Both the position numbers and the translations under genes were made by a program. This document shows positions 53,669 to 62,606 of a stretch of 64,000 nt of DNA, one piece after another (the first letter of the stretch is position 1; each line of letters opens with the position of its first letter). The DNA is from Holophaga foetida DSM 6591 (lineage in GTDB: Bacteria; Acidobacteriota; Holophagae; Holophagales; Holophagaceae), in assembly GCF_000242615.2 (NCBI RefSeq), contig NZ_KI912268.1:1951477-2015476 (forward strand), read 5' to 3'. The notes under the pieces were generated by a model that was given only the letters and a program-made list of their open reading frames with translations, was not told where the DNA came from and did not search any database.

Positions 53669-53687
53669 TCCAGCAGAATGACCACCG

Positions 53688-53719
53688 AAAGCGCGCGGCC
53701 GATGGCCTGCGCGCTTTTT
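53688..53719 (+). terminator. Terminator after rpmA
   Basis: AAAGCGCGC-GGCC arm and GGCC-TGCGCGCTTT arm around GAT, followed by T-rich sequence. obgE downstream must have its own promoter or rely on read-through. Confidence 0.8.
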
Positions 53720-53744
53720 CTATCTCCAGAACCCAGGACTGCCC

Positions 53745-54749
53745 ATGTTTCTCGATCACATCACCCTCCACGTTGAGGCAGGCCACGGAGGCTCCGGGGC
53801 CGTGAGCTTCCGCCGCGAGAAGTTTGCGGAACGCGGCGGACCCGATGGCGGAGACGGCGGCCTCGGCGGCTCCGTCTTCGTTCAGGCCAACCGCGCCCTC
53901 AACACCCTGAACCCCTACCGGAACCAGCGCAATTTCGCTGCGGGCCGGGGCCTCCAGGGCGAGGGGTCCATGAGGCACGGCAAGGATGGCGCCGATGTTC
54001 TCCTGGAAGTGCCCCTGGGAACCGTTCTCAAGGACGCCGCCAGCGGGGAGGTCCTTGCGGAACTCTTAGAGGAGGGCCAGAAGGTCTGTGTCGCCCGGGG
54101 CGGCCGCGGCGGCCTGGGCAATGCCAACTTCAGGAGTTCCACCAACCGCACCCCCCGCCACGCCCAGCCCGGCGAGGAGGGCGAGATCCGGGACATGGAC
54201 CTGGAGCTCAAGCTCATCGCGGATGTGGGTCTCGTGGGCTTTCCCAATGCCGGGAAGAGCACCCTGGTGAGCCGGGTCTCCGCAGCCCGCCCCAAGATCG
54301 CCAACTACCCATTTACCACCCTCGAGCCCCAGCTTGGGGTGGTGCCGATTGACGATGTGGAGAGCTTTGTCATCGCGGACATTCCGGGGCTCATTGAGGG
54401 CGCTGCCCAGGGGGCCGGTCTGGGCATCCAGTTCCTGCGTCATGTGGAACGCACCCGCATGCTCCTGCATCTGGTGGACCTCACGGATCCCATGCAAGAG
54501 CCCGAGGACGCCATCCGCATCATCGAAGGGGAGCTCAAGGCCTTCTCCGAGGTCCTTTACGCCAAGCCCCGCTGGCTGGTGGGCACCAAACTGGATGCCC
54601 TCCAGGATGAAGAGCGCCGGGATCGCTTCGAGGCCCTCTGCCACAAGCGGGGCCAAGAGCCCATCTTCATCTCCGGGGTGACGGGCGAAGGTATCCGGAC
54701 TCTGGTCTTCCAGCTGGGCGCCAGCCTCGCCGCCCTCCCCAAGGCATGA
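53745..54749 (+). CDS. obgE: GTPase Obg/CgtA
   Basis: A 334-residue ribosome-associated GTPase. The Gly-rich Obg domain (GGDGGLGGSVFVQANRALNT, NFAAGRGLQGEGSMRHGKDG) is followed by the G domain with P-loop GFPNAGKST, DIPGLIEGAAQGAGLG (switch II) and GTKLDAL. No long C-terminal extension. AGGA lies before the ATG. It overlaps nadD by ATGA. Confidence 0.97.
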   Translation: MFLDHITLHVEAGHGGSGAVSFRREKFAERGGPDGGDGGLGGSVFVQANRALNTLNPYRNQRNFAAGRGLQGEGSMRHGKDGADVLLEVPLGTVLKDAASGEVLAELLEEGQKVCVARGGRGGLGNANFRSSTNRTPRHAQPGEEGEIRDMDLELKLIADVGLVGFPNAGKSTLVSRVSAARPKIANYPFTTLEPQLGVVPIDDVESFVIADIPGLIEGAAQGAGLGIQFLRHVERTRMLLHLVDLTDPMQEPEDAIRIIEGELKAFSEVLYAKPRWLVGTKLDALQDEERRDRFEALCHKRGQEPIFISGVTGEGIRTLVFQLGASLAALPKA

Positions 54750-55354
54750 GACGGATCGGTCTCCTGGGCGGGGCCTTCAACCCCCCCCACCAGGGCCACC
54801 TCCGGTTGGCGGAGCTGGCCCTGGAGCATCTGGGACTGGACGAGGTTCGTTTCATCCCCACCCACATCTCACCCCACAAGCCCACGGAAGGCCCCTCCGC
54901 CGCAACCCGACTCAAGCTCCTCAAAGAAGTCCTGGCGGCCTCGGGACGCCCCTTCAGCGTGGAAAGCATTGAGATCGATCGGGGTGGAACCAGCTATACG
55001 GTGGATACCCTGGAGGCCCTCCAGGGCCGGGACCCTGGCACCGCATGGATCTTTCTCCTGGGAAGCGATCAGCTGGCGATCCTCCCCTCCTGGCACCGCC
55101 TGGAGCGGATCCTGGAGCTGGCCTCCATGGCCGTGGCTCCCCGCCCGGACTTCGAGGCCCTGGTCCCGGAATCCCAGCTTGGCCGTGTGAGGCCAAGTTG
55201 GTCAGGCTCTCCAGGGGAGATCGTTTTCCTTCCGGGGACCCAGCTGGCCCTTGCATCCAGCCAAATCCGACGCAATCTGTCGGAAGGCCTTGTAGCTCCG
55301 GGGCTTCCGCCCCAAGTTCTGAATGCCATTCAACGCGAAAGCCTGTACCGTTGA
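54746..55354 (+). CDS. nadD: Nicotinate-nucleotide adenylyltransferase
   Basis: A 202-residue NAD-synthesis enzyme. Nucleotidyl-transferase motifs GGAFNPPHQGHLRLAELAL and the C-terminal SSSQIRR-type ASSQIRRNLSEG. Reads FIPTHISPHKP for substrate binding. Coupled to obgE and followed by rsfS, a common arrangement. Confidence 0.95.
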   Translation: MRRIGLLGGAFNPPHQGHLRLAELALEHLGLDEVRFIPTHISPHKPTEGPSAATRLKLLKEVLAASGRPFSVESIEIDRGGTSYTVDTLEALQGRDPGTAWIFLLGSDQLAILPSWHRLERILELASMAVAPRPDFEALVPESQLGRVRPSWSGSPGEIVFLPGTQLALASSQIRRNLSEGLVAPGLPPQVLNAIQRESLYR

Positions 55355-55374
55355 CAATTGATTTGGGAGATCGA

Positions 55375-55743
55375 ATGAATCTGGACGCAAGACTTCTGGG
55401 ATTGGTGGAAGCGGCTCGCTCGAAGAAAGCCCTGGACATCCACATCCTCGACGTTCAAGGAATCGCCACGTTCACGGACACATTTGCCTTTGTAAGCGGC
55501 ACCAGCGACCGTCACAACCGCGCCGTTTCCGACGCCATCTTCGAGCGTCTGAGGCTGGAAGGGGAACGCCCCTTCTCGACGGAAGGCGATCAGAACGGCA
55601 ACTGGATCCTGATGGATTACGGCGATCTCATCGTCCATGTCATGGATGAGGAGACCCGGCGGCACTACAACCTGGAAGGCCTCTGGGACCAGGGCCGGAC
55701 CCTGGAGCTGCCTCCGGAGCTGCCCCCCTCCAACCTCGCCTAG
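55375..55743 (+). CDS. rsfS: Ribosome silencing factor RsfS
   Basis: A 122-residue factor that binds L14 and blocks 50S-30S joining in slow growth. Typical motifs: ALDIHILDVQGIATFTDTFA, VSGTSDRHNRAVSDAI and WILMDYGDLIVHVMDEETRR. GGGAG lies before ATG 55375, 20 bp after nadD. Nine bases separate it from the dehydrogenase gene. Confidence 0.94.
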   Translation: MNLDARLLGLVEAARSKKALDIHILDVQGIATFTDTFAFVSGTSDRHNRAVSDAIFERLRLEGERPFSTEGDQNGNWILMDYGDLIVHVMDEETRRHYNLEGLWDQGRTLELPPELPPSNLA

Positions 55744-55752
55744 GAGCAAGCC

Positions 55753-57003
55753 ATGCCCGCCCCGCACAGCGCCTTCGACGCGATGCAGGCCCGTCTCAGG
55801 GCCGCCGCCGAGCTCTATGGCCTGGAGGAGGCCCTCTTCAAGGTGTTCATCACCCCGATGCGCTCCGTGATCGTGAGCCTTCCGGTACACATGGACGATG
55901 GCAGCTGGGAGGTCTTCACGGGGTACCGGGTGCAGCACAATATCGCCCGGGGGCCATCCAAGGGTGGCATCCGCTTCGATATGGGCGTGACCCTCGACGA
56001 GATCAAGGCCGGGGCCGCCTGGAACACCTGGAAGTGCGCCCTGGTGGATGTGCCCTTCGGCGGTGGCAAGGGCGGTGTGGTCTGTGACCCCTCCCGCATG
56101 AGCCAGGGGGAGCTGGAGCGCCTGACCCGGCGCTATACCGCTGAGATCATGGACATGCTGGGCTCGGACCGGGATATCCCCGGGCCCGACATGGGGACCT
56201 CGCCCCAGGTCATGGCCTGGATCCTGGATACCTATGCCATGCACGCCCGCCGCACCGACAATGCGGTCGTGACCGGGAAGCCCATCGGCCTGGGGGGCAG
56301 CCTGGGCAGGGCCGAAGCCACCGGGCGGGGCGTCCTCATCAGCGCCCGGGAGGCCATGCAGCGCCTCGGCAAGCCCTTGGCTGGCGCGACTGTGGCCATC
56401 CAGGGCTTCGGCAATGTGGGTTCCCAGAGCGCCCGTCTACTCCACGAAGCCGGAGCCCGTATCGTGGCAGTGTCCGATGCCAATGGCGCCATCCGGAATG
56501 ATCGTGGAATCGATGTTCACGCTCTCATGAAGCACACGACGGAAACCAAGTCCCCGGTCGGATTCAAGGGAGCGGAGCCCATGGATGCCAAGGAACTGCT
56601 GCTGATGGCGGTGGACATCCTGGTGCCAGCCGCCACGGACAACCAGATCACCGAAGAGAATGCCATCAAGGTGCGGGCCAAGGTCATCGTGGAAGGCTCC
56701 AATGGCCCTACGACCCCCGAGGCTGACCCCATCCTGTTCTCCAACGGCGTCCTGGTGGTGCCGGACATCCTGGCCAGCGTCGGCGGACTCACGGTGAGCT
56801 ACTTCGAGTGGGTCCAGAACCGCATCGGCTACTACTGGCGCGAGCGGGAGGTGAACGAACGGCTGGTGGAGTACATGACCCACGCATTCCAGGCTGTCTT
56901 TGCCACCACGGACAAGTACAAGACCACCCCCCGTATCGGCGCCTACATCCTCGCCCTGGATCGCGTGGCCCAGGCGTTGCATTCCCGAGGGTTCTACGCG
57001 TGA
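55753..57003 (+). CDS. Glutamate dehydrogenase family (Glu/Leu/Phe/Val)
   Basis: A 416-residue dehydrogenase, most like GdhA. Substrate/catalytic motifs RGPSKGGIRFDMGVTLDEIK and CALVDVPFGGGKGGV; Rossmann motif IQGFGNVGSQSARLLHEAGA; the late VVPDILASVGGLTVSYFEWV. It interconverts glutamate and 2-oxoglutarate and links carbon and nitrogen metabolism. AGGAG precedes the ATG. Close packing with rsfS and the CDF gene suggests one transcript. Confidence 0.93.
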   Translation: MPAPHSAFDAMQARLRAAAELYGLEEALFKVFITPMRSVIVSLPVHMDDGSWEVFTGYRVQHNIARGPSKGGIRFDMGVTLDEIKAGAAWNTWKCALVDVPFGGGKGGVVCDPSRMSQGELERLTRRYTAEIMDMLGSDRDIPGPDMGTSPQVMAWILDTYAMHARRTDNAVVTGKPIGLGGSLGRAEATGRGVLISAREAMQRLGKPLAGATVAIQGFGNVGSQSARLLHEAGARIVAVSDANGAIRNDRGIDVHALMKHTTETKSPVGFKGAEPMDAKELLLMAVDILVPAATDNQITEENAIKVRAKVIVEGSNGPTTPEADPILFSNGVLVVPDILASVGGLTVSYFEWVQNRIGYYWREREVNERLVEYMTHAFQAVFATTDKYKTTPRIGAYILALDRVAQALHSRGFYA

Positions 57004-57899
57004 GCCACGAGCATACCCACGACCACGCCCTGCCCACCAAGCCCTCAAAGGCCTTCGCCCTGGCCATCGGGTTCAATCTCACCTTCGTGGCGGTGGAGTG
57101 GGTCTTCGGCATCATGTCCCACTCCCTGGCCCTGATTGCCGATGCGGGCCACAACCTCAGCGATGTGCTGGGACTCGCCCTGGCCTGGGCCGCCGTGGGC
57201 TTGGCCAGCCGGAAGCCCTCGGATCGCTTTACCTACGGATATGGTCGTTCCTCCATCCTCGCGGCTCTCTTCAACTCGCTGCTCCTGATGGCGGCCATCG
57301 GAGCCATCTCGTGGGAGGCGGTGCGCCGCTTGGCTTCTCCACCCCCCATCCAGGCGACCACGGTCATCTGGGTGGCCGCCGTGGGCATCGTCCTGAACAC
57401 GGGAACAGCCTTGCTCTTCATGAAGGACCGGCACCACGATCTGAACCTTCGGGGGGCCTTCCTCCACATGGCCATGGACGCCCTGGTCTCCCTGGGCGTG
57501 GTCATCGGGGGTTTCCTGGTGATCTGGACCGGCTGGAACTGGGTGGACCCTGTCCTGAGCCTTCTCATCTCCCTGGTCATCCTGATCGGCACCTGGGACC
57601 TCCTGAAGAAGTCCTTCGTCCTTACCCTTGATGGGGTTCCCCACGCCATAGAGCTTCCAGAGCTCAGAGAATTCCTGAGCGCCTGGCCAGGGGTCTCCCA
57701 AGTCCACGACCTCCACGTATGGGCCATGAGCACCACAGAAAACGCCCTCAGTGCCCATCTGGTCATGGACCCCGAGGCCGACGAACCCGATCTGGCAGAG
57801 TTGGGTCACCAGCTGCACCACCGCTTCCACATCGACCACCCCACCTTCCAGGTGGAGTGGGGGGACCCGCTGCACCTCTGCAGGAACGGACACCGCTAG
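57000..57899 (+). CDS. Cation diffusion facilitator (CDF) family transporter
   Basis: A 299-residue metal/proton antiporter with six membrane segments. Family motifs: SLALIADAGHNLSDVLGLAL (metal-binding His/Asp), FTYGYGRSSILAALFNS, AFLHMAMDALVSLGVVIGG, and a short cytosolic domain (VHDLHVWAMSTTENALSAHL). N-terminus is His-rich (HEHTHDH). GTG 57000 overlaps the dehydrogenase stop (GTGA) and has GAGGG eight bases upstream. Probable Zn2+/Cd2+ exporter. Confidence 0.92.
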   Translation: MSHEHTHDHALPTKPSKAFALAIGFNLTFVAVEWVFGIMSHSLALIADAGHNLSDVLGLALAWAAVGLASRKPSDRFTYGYGRSSILAALFNSLLLMAAIGAISWEAVRRLASPPPIQATTVIWVAAVGIVLNTGTALLFMKDRHHDLNLRGAFLHMAMDALVSLGVVIGGFLVIWTGWNWVDPVLSLLISLVILIGTWDLLKKSFVLTLDGVPHAIELPELREFLSAWPGVSQVHDLHVWAMSTTENALSAHLVMDPEADEPDLAELGHQLHHRFHIDHPTFQVEWGDPLHLCRNGHR

Positions 57900-57900
57900 C

Positions 57901-58554
57901 CTACTTCAGCCCGTGTTTGGCCTTGAAGCCGCTCCACTGGGCCTTGAGTTCCAGGAATGCCTCGACATCCGGCACGGCCAGAAAGGGGTTGTAGGCCCGT
58001 TCCAGGGCAAGAGTGCTGCTGGGCCGTGCCCCGTAGTCGTGTCCCGGCCAGATGCTCGTGTGCTCAGGCCACTCCATGAGGAGGCGTCGGAGACTTGCCC
58101 ACTCCTGGCGCGCCTGGGCCTCGGTCTGGGTCCCCCCCACCTTTCCCACGAATAGATGATCCCCGGTGATACCGACGTTCAGGCCCTCCACCAGGAAGGC
58201 CAGGTGGTCAAGGGTGTGGCCTGGCACCTCAAAGACCCCCATGGTGAACTCGCCGACGGAGAGACGATCCCCGTCCCGCAGCGTAAGATCCAGGGGTCCG
58301 GGGTGCTGCGGGCCTCCAGCCACCAGAGCCCCGGTCATGGCCTTGGCCTTGGCGTTGCCATTGGCGTGGTCGTGATGGCCATGGGTATTGAGGATATGGG
58401 TGATCCGGAGCCCTTGGGCCTGGGCGCGTTCCACTGCGGCTTCCGGATGGAAGGCGGGGTCCACCAGAAGCCCCTTCCCCGCTTCCCGATCCCCAAGGAG
58501 ATAGGCGAAATTGCGGTCGCCACCGATCCGGATCTGTTCGAATATGAAACGCAT
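57901..58554 (-). CDS. MBL-fold metallo-hydrolase
   Basis: A 217-residue metallo-beta-lactamase-fold protein with THGHHDHANG (zinc ligands 57-65), later GHTLDHLAF, GDHLFVGKVG and WPGHDYG. This pattern fits the persulfide dioxygenase or glyoxalase II-like group; the exact reaction is open. ATG 58554 is chosen; the frame extends upstream but only antisense to the next gene. Confidence 0.85.
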   Translation of the reverse strand: MRFIFEQIRIGGDRNFAYLLGDREAGKGLLVDPAFHPEAAVERAQAQGLRITHILNTHGHHDHANGNAKAKAMTGALVAGGPQHPGPLDLTLRDGDRLSVGEFTMGVFEVPGHTLDHLAFLVEGLNVGITGDHLFVGKVGGTQTEAQARQEWASLRRLLMEWPEHTSIWPGHDYGARPSSTLALERAYNPFLAVPDVEAFLELKAQWSGFKAKHGLK

Positions 58555-58594
58555 AGCCCATTCTGGCGCACAATCGGACAAACGGAGGCAGTGA

Positions 58595-59746
58595 ATGAGG
58601 ATGATAGGTCTTTCCCTGGCAGCCCTGCTGGTGGCCCTTCCAGCCCAGGCCCAGCTATTCGAACGCCTCTTCAACCCCGATGTCGAGGTGACCCTCCAGC
58701 ACCCGGCCGGACTCAAGATGAACATCCGGCGCGTGGCCTTCGCCCCGGTCACGAATCCCGTGGAGGAGGAATTGCTGGCGGCCTGCCTCGCCGATCTTTC
58801 GAACACGGAACTGGAGATCATGGACCGGGGGAACCTGGAGAAGGTCCTCAAGGAACAGAAATTCTCCAACTCCGGCCTGGTGGACAGCAATCAGGCAGTG
58901 GAGCTGGGCAGGCTCCTGGGAAGCCCGGTCCTTCTCCTGACGAAGGTCCATCAGTACAAGGTCACCCGCACCCCTTTGAAGGAAACCCGTCACTTCAAGA
59001 AGGACGGCAAGCAGGAAGTCAGGGTCACCTACACCTCCAAGACCCAGGCCGACTTCAGTGCCTCCGTCCAGGCCGTGGATCTGGCCACGGGCAAGGTCTT
59101 CGCCGCCCAGCGCATCGTGGCCAATCCCACCCTGACCCACACCTCGAACGAGGGGCAGCCGGACTATCCATCGGATACCGAGATCCGGGAAAAGGCCTTC
59201 CAGTCCGCTCTGACCACGGTGCGCCGACTGCTGCTCCCCTGGACGGAAGTTCGTAAGCTCATCTTCTATGACGACAAGGAATATGGCATGAAGGAGGCTC
59301 ACAGGCGCCTCAAGGCAAAGGATTATCCAGGTGCACTGACCCAGGCCCAGGACTCCCTGAAGCAGGCCAAGGCCGACCCCCAGGCCAAGCCGAAACACCT
59401 TGGGCGGACCTCCTACAACGTAGGCATGGCTTACTTCATCCTGGGCGATTACGACAGCGCACTGCCCTATCTCTTTGCTGCCCAGAACACGGATGCCGAG
59501 AATGGGATCTACCGGGAGGCGAGGGCCGACTGCGAGCGGGCCATCACGCTGATGAAGGGCATGGCCGAAGCCGAAGCCAAGGGCGCCATGATGAACGGGG
59601 GCAGTCTTCCAACGAAGGCGACCTCCACGGAGCCCCAGCTCTCCCCGGAAGAGCGCATGGAACGCCTGGACAGGCTCCGGAAGAAGGGCCTCATCTCCGC
59701 AGACGAGTACAACCAGAAACGGAATGCAATAATGAACGAATTATAA
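58595..59746 (+). CDS. Secreted CsgG/LpoB-like protein with TPR and SHOCT end
   Basis: A 383-residue exported protein. Signal peptide (MIGLSLAALLVALPAQAQ), a CsgG/LpoB-like alpha/beta domain (VAFAPVTNPVEEELLAACLA; MDRGNLEKVLKEQKFSNSGL; AVELGRLLGSPVLLLTKVHQ), a TPR-like helical stretch (LGRTSYNVGMAYFILGDYDS), and a SHOCT-like end (LDRLRKKGLISADEYNQKR). CsgG-like domains occur in cell-envelope complexes. GGAGG lies before the ATG. Function unknown. Confidence 0.7.
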   Translation: MRMIGLSLAALLVALPAQAQLFERLFNPDVEVTLQHPAGLKMNIRRVAFAPVTNPVEEELLAACLADLSNTELEIMDRGNLEKVLKEQKFSNSGLVDSNQAVELGRLLGSPVLLLTKVHQYKVTRTPLKETRHFKKDGKQEVRVTYTSKTQADFSASVQAVDLATGKVFAAQRIVANPTLTHTSNEGQPDYPSDTEIREKAFQSALTTVRRLLLPWTEVRKLIFYDDKEYGMKEAHRRLKAKDYPGALTQAQDSLKQAKADPQAKPKHLGRTSYNVGMAYFILGDYDSALPYLFAAQNTDAENGIYREARADCERAITLMKGMAEAEAKGAMMNGGSLPTKATSTEPQLSPEERMERLDRLRKKGLISADEYNQKRNAIMNEL

Positions 59747-59748
59747 CC

Positions 59749-59797
59749 ATCACCCCAACCGGCTCCCCTGCCTTGCGACAGAGCCGGTTGGGGTGAT
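59749..59797 (+). terminator. Long hairpin terminator
   Basis: Perfect 17-bp arms ATCACCCCAACCGGCTC/GAGCCGGTTGGGGTGAT with a 15-base loop. It probably terminates both the plus-strand CsgG-like gene and the minus-strand PilZ gene. Confidence 0.75.
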
Positions 59798-59806
59798 TAC
59801 TGCGGG

Positions 59807-60190
59807 CTACTCAGCCTTCTTCTTCAGTCCGATGTGGGTGCGGAATTCGTCTTCCACCTGCTCGGTGTCCTGGGCGTTGTAGAGCACCAAGTTCCGCAGG
59901 TGTTCAAAGCTGTCCACCCCCAGAATCTTGTTGAACTGGAAGGCCGTGCCCTCAGGGTAGTTGTTGACGACCACACCCTCGATCTCGACCTCGATCTCGC
60001 CACCCGCCAGGAGGATGGAGAGATTGCAGACGGTACCTTTGGGAAGTGCTTCCTGGGTGTGGATCAGCATCCCCTTGAGGCTGACGTTCTGGGAGCCGGT
60101 ATTCGGGATGGCCCTCCCACCCACCGTCACACGCACATCCAGGCTCGTGGGAACCCTCGTAAACTCTCGTTGGCTGAAGCCCTGATCCAT
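59807..60190 (-). CDS. PilZ-domain c-di-GMP-binding protein
   Basis: A 127-residue single-domain PilZ protein. The c-di-GMP motif is present: RxxxR as REFTR near the N-terminus and NxSxxG as NVSLKG. It may tune motility or envelope functions; fliL/fliN and the PilT-like gene are elsewhere in the window. AAGGGG precedes the ATG. Confidence 0.85.
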   Translation of the reverse strand: MDQGFSQREFTRVPTSLDVRVTVGGRAIPNTGSQNVSLKGMLIHTQEALPKGTVCNLSILLAGGEIEVEIEGVVVNNYPEGTAFQFNKILGVDSFEHLRNLVLYNAQDTEQVEDEFRTHIGLKKKAE

Positions 60191-60261
60191 GGTGGCAACC
60201 CCTTGAAGATCTGCCTGCGAAACGACTGTCCTATCGGCTGGTTCTGAGGCCAGTATAGTCT

Positions 60262-61338
60262 TCAGCGGTTGTCCTTGGAGCGCTCTTCCCGACGATCCCG
60301 ATTGGGGCGGCTCTCCTTGACTTGGGCAGGGGATTCCTTGACCGCAGCAGGCCGTTCGACGCTGGGCCGAGCCTCCCGCTGCTCAGCAGAGCCCCGGGGT
60401 GTCTGCACCCTCTGGGGGCGCGCGACATCGCCCGAGTTCCGCTGTGGCTGCACCGGTTCGACGCGACGGACTGGGCGATCCCCCTCCTGACCGCGGGGCT
60501 GCTCACGGCGAGGAACCACGACTTCACCGGGATTCTGCCGCGGCTGCACCGGTTCTGTGCGACGGCCAGGGCGATCCCCCTCCTGACTGCGGGGCTGCTC
60601 GCGGCGAGGAACCACGACTTCACCGGGATTCTGCCGCGGCTGCACCGGTTCTGTGCGACGGCCAGGGCGATCCTCCTCCTGACCGCGGGGCTGCTCACGG
60701 CGAGGAGCCACGCCCCCCTCCTGCACCCGACGGGCATCCGGCCGTTCAGACCGCCGCCACTGGCGCTCACGCTCCAGGAAGCCGCGCGGGGACTGCGGTC
60801 TGCCGACAGGCGTCCCGGGTCGGGGCGCGGCCTGGGCATCCCGGGCGGCGAAACGGTACACCTTGCGCCCAGTAGCCTGTTCAGACCGCCGGGAGTAATC
60901 AAGCAGCCGCTCCCGCCGGAGGTCCCGCTGCTGAACGAGCCGCCGGAACTGGTTCGGGTCCCGGATTTCGCCAGGCCGGACAATCAAAGGGGTCCGGTGC
61001 CAGGGCGGGGAGAGAGGCCGATCCCCACGAGGACCGAAGTCCCGGAGGTTCCGCCACCCGTGGTGCATGCGGTGGTGGATCCCGGGAGCCCAGATGAAGT
61101 TGATCGACACCACATTCCAGCAGTACCCGCCATTCCACTCGCCATACCCCCAGGTGCAGGGCGCATCGTAGTAGCCCAAGGGGGCCCATCCAAAGTAGAC
61201 ATCGGAGTTCTGCCAAGCCACCCAAGCGGGACTGAAATGGATGCCGGGAATCCAGTACCACCCAAGAGAGAGGGTCCAGCCCCAGCGGCCGTAGTGGTGG
61301 GTCACATAGCCCCAGGGCTCGTCACTCACCCAAGTCAT
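60262..61338 (-). CDS. DUF6600-like 3' part of a split FecR/DUF6600 gene
   Basis: 358 residues from the ATG at 61338. The first 90 residues (MTWVSDEPWGYVTHHYGRWG, WIPGIHFSPAWVAWQNSDVY, GWAPLGYY) belong to the DUF6600 Trp-rich domain, which normally continues from the preceding FecR protein. The rest is Arg/Pro/Gln-rich and has three 32-residue repeats of PRREQPRGQEGDRPGRRTEP type. The ATG overlaps the FecR stop as ATGA, so a separate product could still be made. The frame is one base off from the FecR part. Confidence 0.65.
   Translation of the reverse strand: MTWVSDEPWGYVTHHYGRWGWTLSLGWYWIPGIHFSPAWVAWQNSDVYFGWAPLGYYDAPCTWGYGEWNGGYCWNVVSINFIWAPGIHHRMHHGWRNLRDFGPRGDRPLSPPWHRTPLIVRPGEIRDPNQFRRLVQQRDLRRERLLDYSRRSEQATGRKVYRFAARDAQAAPRPGTPVGRPQSPRGFLERERQWRRSERPDARRVQEGGVAPRREQPRGQEEDRPGRRTEPVQPRQNPGEVVVPRREQPRSQEGDRPGRRTEPVQPRQNPGEVVVPRREQPRGQEGDRPVRRVEPVQPQRNSGDVARPQRVQTPRGSAEQREARPSVERPAAVKESPAQVKESRPNRDRREERSKDNR
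60428..60718 (-). repeat. Three 96-bp coding repeats
   Basis: Three nearly identical 96-bp units encoding 32 residues (VPRREQPRGQEGDRP...NPGEV). They form the Arg/Pro-rich tail of the DUF6600-like product. Confidence 0.8.
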
Positions 61339-62171
61339 GCCACCGGGCGCCCCCGCCAGTAAGGACGCCAGTCCTGAGAGACGCCACGGGGGCGCCAGCA
61401 ATAGGATTGGGTCTCGTCGACGTATATCCAGTCCCCATTGCCGCTCAGTTCCTCAGCGTAGGGACGGATCTCCTCAGGAACCCGGTCCAGGTCCGGGCTG
61501 CGTCGCTGCGCCAAACGGGGCCCACTCCATTTCTCGAAGTCGTCCAGATCATAGGTGTTGAAGTCGCGGATCCGGTTGAGGCTGTCCTTGGGAGAGTTGA
61601 GTCGGAGCCATTCGCCCGCCCCGAGAGTGGCCTGATCCTCCTGGGTCCGGACCGAGGCCCGGGTGGAGAAGACCTTCACCTCCAGGGAATGCCGCTCCAT
61701 GCCGACGGCCACGTTAGCCTTTTCCCCAAAGCTCACGCTTCCCAGGGGAGAGTCCACCCGCACTCGGGTATCGGCCTCGTTGCCCACGGAGATCCGCAGC
61801 CGACCCGTTTCCAGCGTCAAGAGCACCTGACGTTCACCCTGACGATCCATAAAAAGAGCCGCCACAGTGAAGCGGGTGCCCGCATCAAAAGCCACCCGGC
61901 TCCCGTCGCCCAGTTGCAAAACACCACGACCGCGGCTTTCCACAACGTCACCCTCACCCACCGGGGTTCCGGTGCCCAGGGCCTCCTCCACGTCTCCCTT
62001 CCGGATAGTGGCCTCGCCTTCCAGCACCCGCACCTGGGCGTAGCGATCAGCCGATTCTCCAGCGTATTCGTCCTGCTCGTCGTCAACCTGGGCCAGCACC
62101 GGGGGTGCGGCAAAGATCGCAGCGGGCAGCAGCAGCGCCAGAGGAATGGATTTGCAATCGATGGAAACCAT
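61335..62171 (-). CDS. FecR-domain envelope protein, 5' part of a split gene
   Basis: 278 residues. Signal peptide (KSIPLALLLPAAIFAAPPVL), a FecR domain (about 45-180: RYAQVRVLEGEATIRKGDVE; LQLGDGSRVAFDAGTRF; GRLRISVGNEADTRVRVDSP), and then the beginning of a DUF6600 domain (LDRVPEEIRPYAEELSGNGD, YCWRPRG). It stops abruptly at TGA after PYWRGRPVA, and the DUF6600 domain continues in the -1 frame. FecR proteins are often partners of ECF sigma systems; an ECF/anti-sigma pair lies just upstream. Confidence 0.75.
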   Translation of the reverse strand: MVSIDCKSIPLALLLPAAIFAAPPVLAQVDDEQDEYAGESADRYAQVRVLEGEATIRKGDVEEALGTGTPVGEGDVVESRGRGVLQLGDGSRVAFDAGTRFTVAALFMDRQGERQVLLTLETGRLRISVGNEADTRVRVDSPLGSVSFGEKANVAVGMERHSLEVKVFSTRASVRTQEDQATLGAGEWLRLNSPKDSLNRIRDFNTYDLDDFEKWSGPRLAQRRSPDLDRVPEEIRPYAEELSGNGDWIYVDETQSYCWRPRGVSQDWRPYWRGRPVA

Positions 62172-62238
62172 GGAAGCCTCCTGGAATTAGAGGGTGTCCC
62201 CCCACTTCCATACCGATCCTAGCCAAGAACGCGCCAAT

Positions 62239-62520
62239 CTACCCCAATTCCTGAATCTTCTTTTCCAGACGCTCCGTCGCCTTATCCACCATCTCCTTGA
62301 CCTCGGATCGGGTGTCGCGCTGATCCTTATCGGACTTGCGCTCCATCTGCATGACCGACTTCTGGAGGGCGTTCATGACGCCCTTGATCTCATCCAGGTC
62401 ATCCAGGATCTGGTTCAAACGGGAATCAGGGGGGCGACTGTTGCTGAACACCCCCATCCCCGCGAGAACGGCAGCAATGGCAGTCATAAGCAGGATCAGA
62501 ATGAGAAGACCGTTGGCCAT
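62239..62520 (-). CDS. Small coiled-coil membrane protein
   Basis: A 93-residue protein with one N-terminal membrane helix (MANGLLILILLMTAIAAVLA) followed by a charged region with heptads (ILDDLDEIKGVMNALQKSVM; EMVDKATERLEKKIQELG). GAGG lies eight bases before ATG 62520. It lies between the FecR gene and the anti-sigma-like gene, but a terminator separates it from the latter. Function unknown. Confidence 0.6.
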   Translation of the reverse strand: MANGLLILILLMTAIAAVLAGMGVFSNSRPPDSRLNQILDDLDEIKGVMNALQKSVMQMERKSDKDQRDTRSEVKEMVDKATERLEKKIQELG

Positions 62521-62552
62521 GATTGGAACCTCTGTTCCTAATCCTAGTGCGG

Positions 62553-62579
62553 AAAAAGGCACGCGATGCGTGCCTTTTT
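62553..62579 (-). terminator. Terminator after the anti-sigma-like gene
   Basis: AAAAAGGCACGC/GCGTGCCTTTTT around GAT; it lies just after the minus-strand gene ending at 62607 and has T5 on both strands. Confidence 0.8.
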
Positions 62580-62606
62580 CACAACCGGGCGGGTGGCCTA
62601 CCCGAA

